Positions 62,119 through 64,000 of a stretch of 64,000 nucleotides of DNA are shown here, piece by piece; position 1 is the first letter of the stretch, and the number at the start of each line of letters is the position of its first letter. The DNA is taken from contig CAMXCT020006754.1 in the NCBI GenBank assembly GCA_947184155.2, positions 62,001-126,000 on the forward strand. Reading direction: 5' to 3'. Position numbers and translations under genes: made by a program. Origin of the DNA: Cladocopium goreaui. Its lineage: Eukaryota > Sar > Dinophyceae > Suessiales > Symbiodiniaceae. The notes under the pieces were generated by a model. The model had not been told where the DNA came from and did no database searches. It worked only from the letters and a program-made list of their open reading frames with translations.

Positions 62119-62461
62119 CTGTCCAACCAGTGCTGTGATCAACAGCCAGGGAGAAAGAACGCAAATTCTTGGGTTGATTCCTTAAAGAGGACGGGGATCC
62201 GTAGAGCAGTGCCCAAACACTCGCAAATAGGCAAAATGAATCAAAATGAATCAAAATGACTTATAAATGATGTAGCCAATTGTCCGGAGTTTTCACAACA
62301 AATCACAGCCTCGTTTACCGTCAGATCATCGTGAGCCCAGAATCGTATTCACATGGCATTACACATGTCACATGCACAACAACCATATGTACACAAATGT
62401 GCATATATGAATATATATATATATACATAACATCATTAATCATCGAAAGAAGTTTAGAAGT

Positions 62462-63265
62462 CAAACTTCCGACAATATGGACAGATGAAAAGCAGAGCAG
62501 GGAAGAGGCAGAGAGAAGAGAAAGATTAGAAGAAAGAAGAGTAGAAGAGAAAGAGTAAGAAGAAAGAAGATGCAGATGCGAGAAAAGGTAGGAAAGTCGC
62601 GAAACACTGTGTTTTTCCAATGATTTGTGGATCCGGAGGGTCGAAAAGTAGGCTCGCTAAAGCGGCGGGTGCGGAGCCAGCTGGCCAGATGAGAGATGGA
62701 AAAATGCACGCCGTTGTGGCGCGAAGCACATTTCGAAGTCAAAATGTACAACGCACACCAGGCCCGGACCACTTTTGGCAGTTGCGATGTCGAAAAAGCG
62801 CACGCCGTTGTGGCGCGAAGCACATTTCGAAGTCAAAATGTACAAAACACACCAGCGTCGGACCACTTTTGGAAGTTGAGATATCGAAAAAGTGCACGCC
62901 GTTGTGGCGCGAAGCACATTTCGAAGTCAACATGTACAAAGCACACCATTCTCGGACCACTTTTGGAAGTTGAGATGTCGAAAAAGTGCACGCCGTTGTG
63001 GCACGAAGCACATTTCGAAGTGAAAATGTACAAAGCACCACATGTTCGCGCCACTTTTGGAAGTTCCGATGTGGAAAAAGTGCACACCGTTGTGGCGCGA
63101 ACCATATTTCGAAGTGAAAATGTACAAAACACTACATGTTCGTGCAACTTTTGGAGGTTCAGATGTCGAAAAAGTGCACGCCGTTGTGGCACGAACCACA
63201 TTTCGAAGTCAAAATGAGTCAAAATGTTAAAAACACCGGGGGTTCGGACCACTTTTGCAGGTTCA
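62462..63265 (+). repeat. Dispersed repeat: leader plus six 94-bp satellite units
   Basis: Leader AAACTTCCGACAATATGGAC, a GAAGAGAAAG-rich tract, GTAGGCTCGCTAAAGCGGC, then units with CGCCGTTGTGGCGCGAAGCA starting at 62709, 62803, 62897, 62991, 63085 and 63179: exactly 94 bp each. Matches 45025-45500 in reverse. 94 is not a multiple of 3, so the long open frames are fortuitous. Confidence 0.88.
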
Positions 63266-63269
63266 GATG

Positions 63270-63800
63270 TCACTTCGCTTCGCTTCGCTTCATTACAATA
63301 CACTACATTACACTACACTACACTCCACTACACTACACTACATCACACTACACTACACTCCACAACACCACAACTATAATTACACAACTACACTCCACTA
63401 CACTCCACTACGCTCCACTACACTAAATTACACTACACTACACTCCGCTACACTACACTACTTTACACTACACTACACTACATTCCACTACACTTCACTA
63501 CATTCCACTACAACTACAACTACAACTACAACTACAGAACTACACTCCACTACACTCCGCTACACTACACTACATTACACTACACTCCACTACACTACAT
63601 TACACTAGACTACACTACCTTCCACTACACTTCACTACATTACACTACACTCCACTACACTAAAACTACACCTGCGACTACACAACTACACTCCACTACA
63701 CTACATTACACTACACTACACTACATTACACTACACTACACTACACTACATTCCACTACACTCCACTACACCATACTACATTACACTACACTACATTACA
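63270..63800. repeat. ACTAC/ACACT pentanucleotide array
   Basis: CTTCG repeats, then CACTACACTAC with CATTA, CTCCA and AACTAC variants. Confidence 0.92.
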
Positions 63801-63814
63801 CTGAATGACACTGC

Positions 63815-63922
63815 AGCACAGATAGACAGGTAGACAGATAGACAGATAGACAGATAGATAGATAGACAGATAGACAGGTAGACAGCTAGACAGATAGACA
63901 GATGAAAGAGAGAGAGAGAGAG

Positions 63923-63955
<33 letters not shown>

Positions 63956-64000
63956 AACAGATAGATAGATAGATAGGTAATTAGATGAAAGAGAGAGAGA
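63815..64000. repeat. GACA/GATA tetranucleotide and GA array
   Basis: GATAGACAGATAGACAG units with two GAGAGAGA runs; continues past the window edge. Confidence 0.92.

Noticed and set aside
61938..62138. Plus-strand Cys-rich frame ([16 protein letters not shown])
   Set aside because: Overlaps a better minus-strand exon with a clear acceptor; the Cys spacing does not match a finger I recognise.
62461..63303. Open frames up to 173 codons in the 94-bp satellite
   Set aside because: 94 is not divisible by 3, so frames rotate through the units; the matching copy at 45 kb is not open in the same way.
1..64000. Bacterial-style promoters, ribosome binding sites, operons
   Set aside because: Intron structure, repeats and composition are eukaryotic; TA-rich tracts give many meaningless TATA/-10 matches.

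Overview
The window is eukaryotic nuclear DNA, most likely from a dinoflagellate (Symbiodiniaceae or another Suessiales is my best guess). I infer this from four things. GC-richer coding islands of about 30-260 bp sit in AT-rich, microsatellite-laden introns. Many inferred introns start with GC rather than GT, and many acceptors read AG|G. An intronless gene of 41-residue RCC1-like repeats (core [13 protein letters not shown]) resembles a family I associate with that group. Simple repeats are extremely abundant. No bacterial-style operons, rRNA or intact tRNA genes were found.

Layout. About fifty short coding islands on the minus strand, from about 62.1 kb down to a stop codon at 687, read as exons of one very large intron-rich gene, or of a few same-strand genes in a row. 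Its N-terminal side is rich in coiled coil (49.8-28.5 kb). A Pro-rich linker (20.1-19.7 kb) and a PDZ-like domain (18.9-17.4 kb) follow. More helical exons (9.4-4.0 kb) precede a C-terminal exon ending at 687. Several consecutive exons agree in codon phase, including one join across a 14-kb intron.

Insertions between these exons: (1) an intronless RCC1-like plus ubiquitin-like gene at 32.0-33.2 kb, nested on the same strand; (2) a 12.3-kb repeat island at 35.9-48.2 kb bounded by 36-bp terminal inverted repeats and a near-perfect 7-bp direct repeat, containing a smaller 2.0-kb DNA transposon with a transposase-like reading frame, a long hairpin, TAG-repeat blocks, a 340-bp satellite and other arrays; (3) a 2.6-kb fold-back element at 52.2-54.8 kb whose arms each carry a small zinc-finger gene.

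From 62.4 kb to the right edge there is a 94-bp satellite followed by CTACA-type and GATA/GACA simple repeats; the leading part matches, inverted, a segment at 45.0-45.5 kb. Exon edges were called by eye from frame, splice-like dinucleotides and phase, and are provisional without transcript data.
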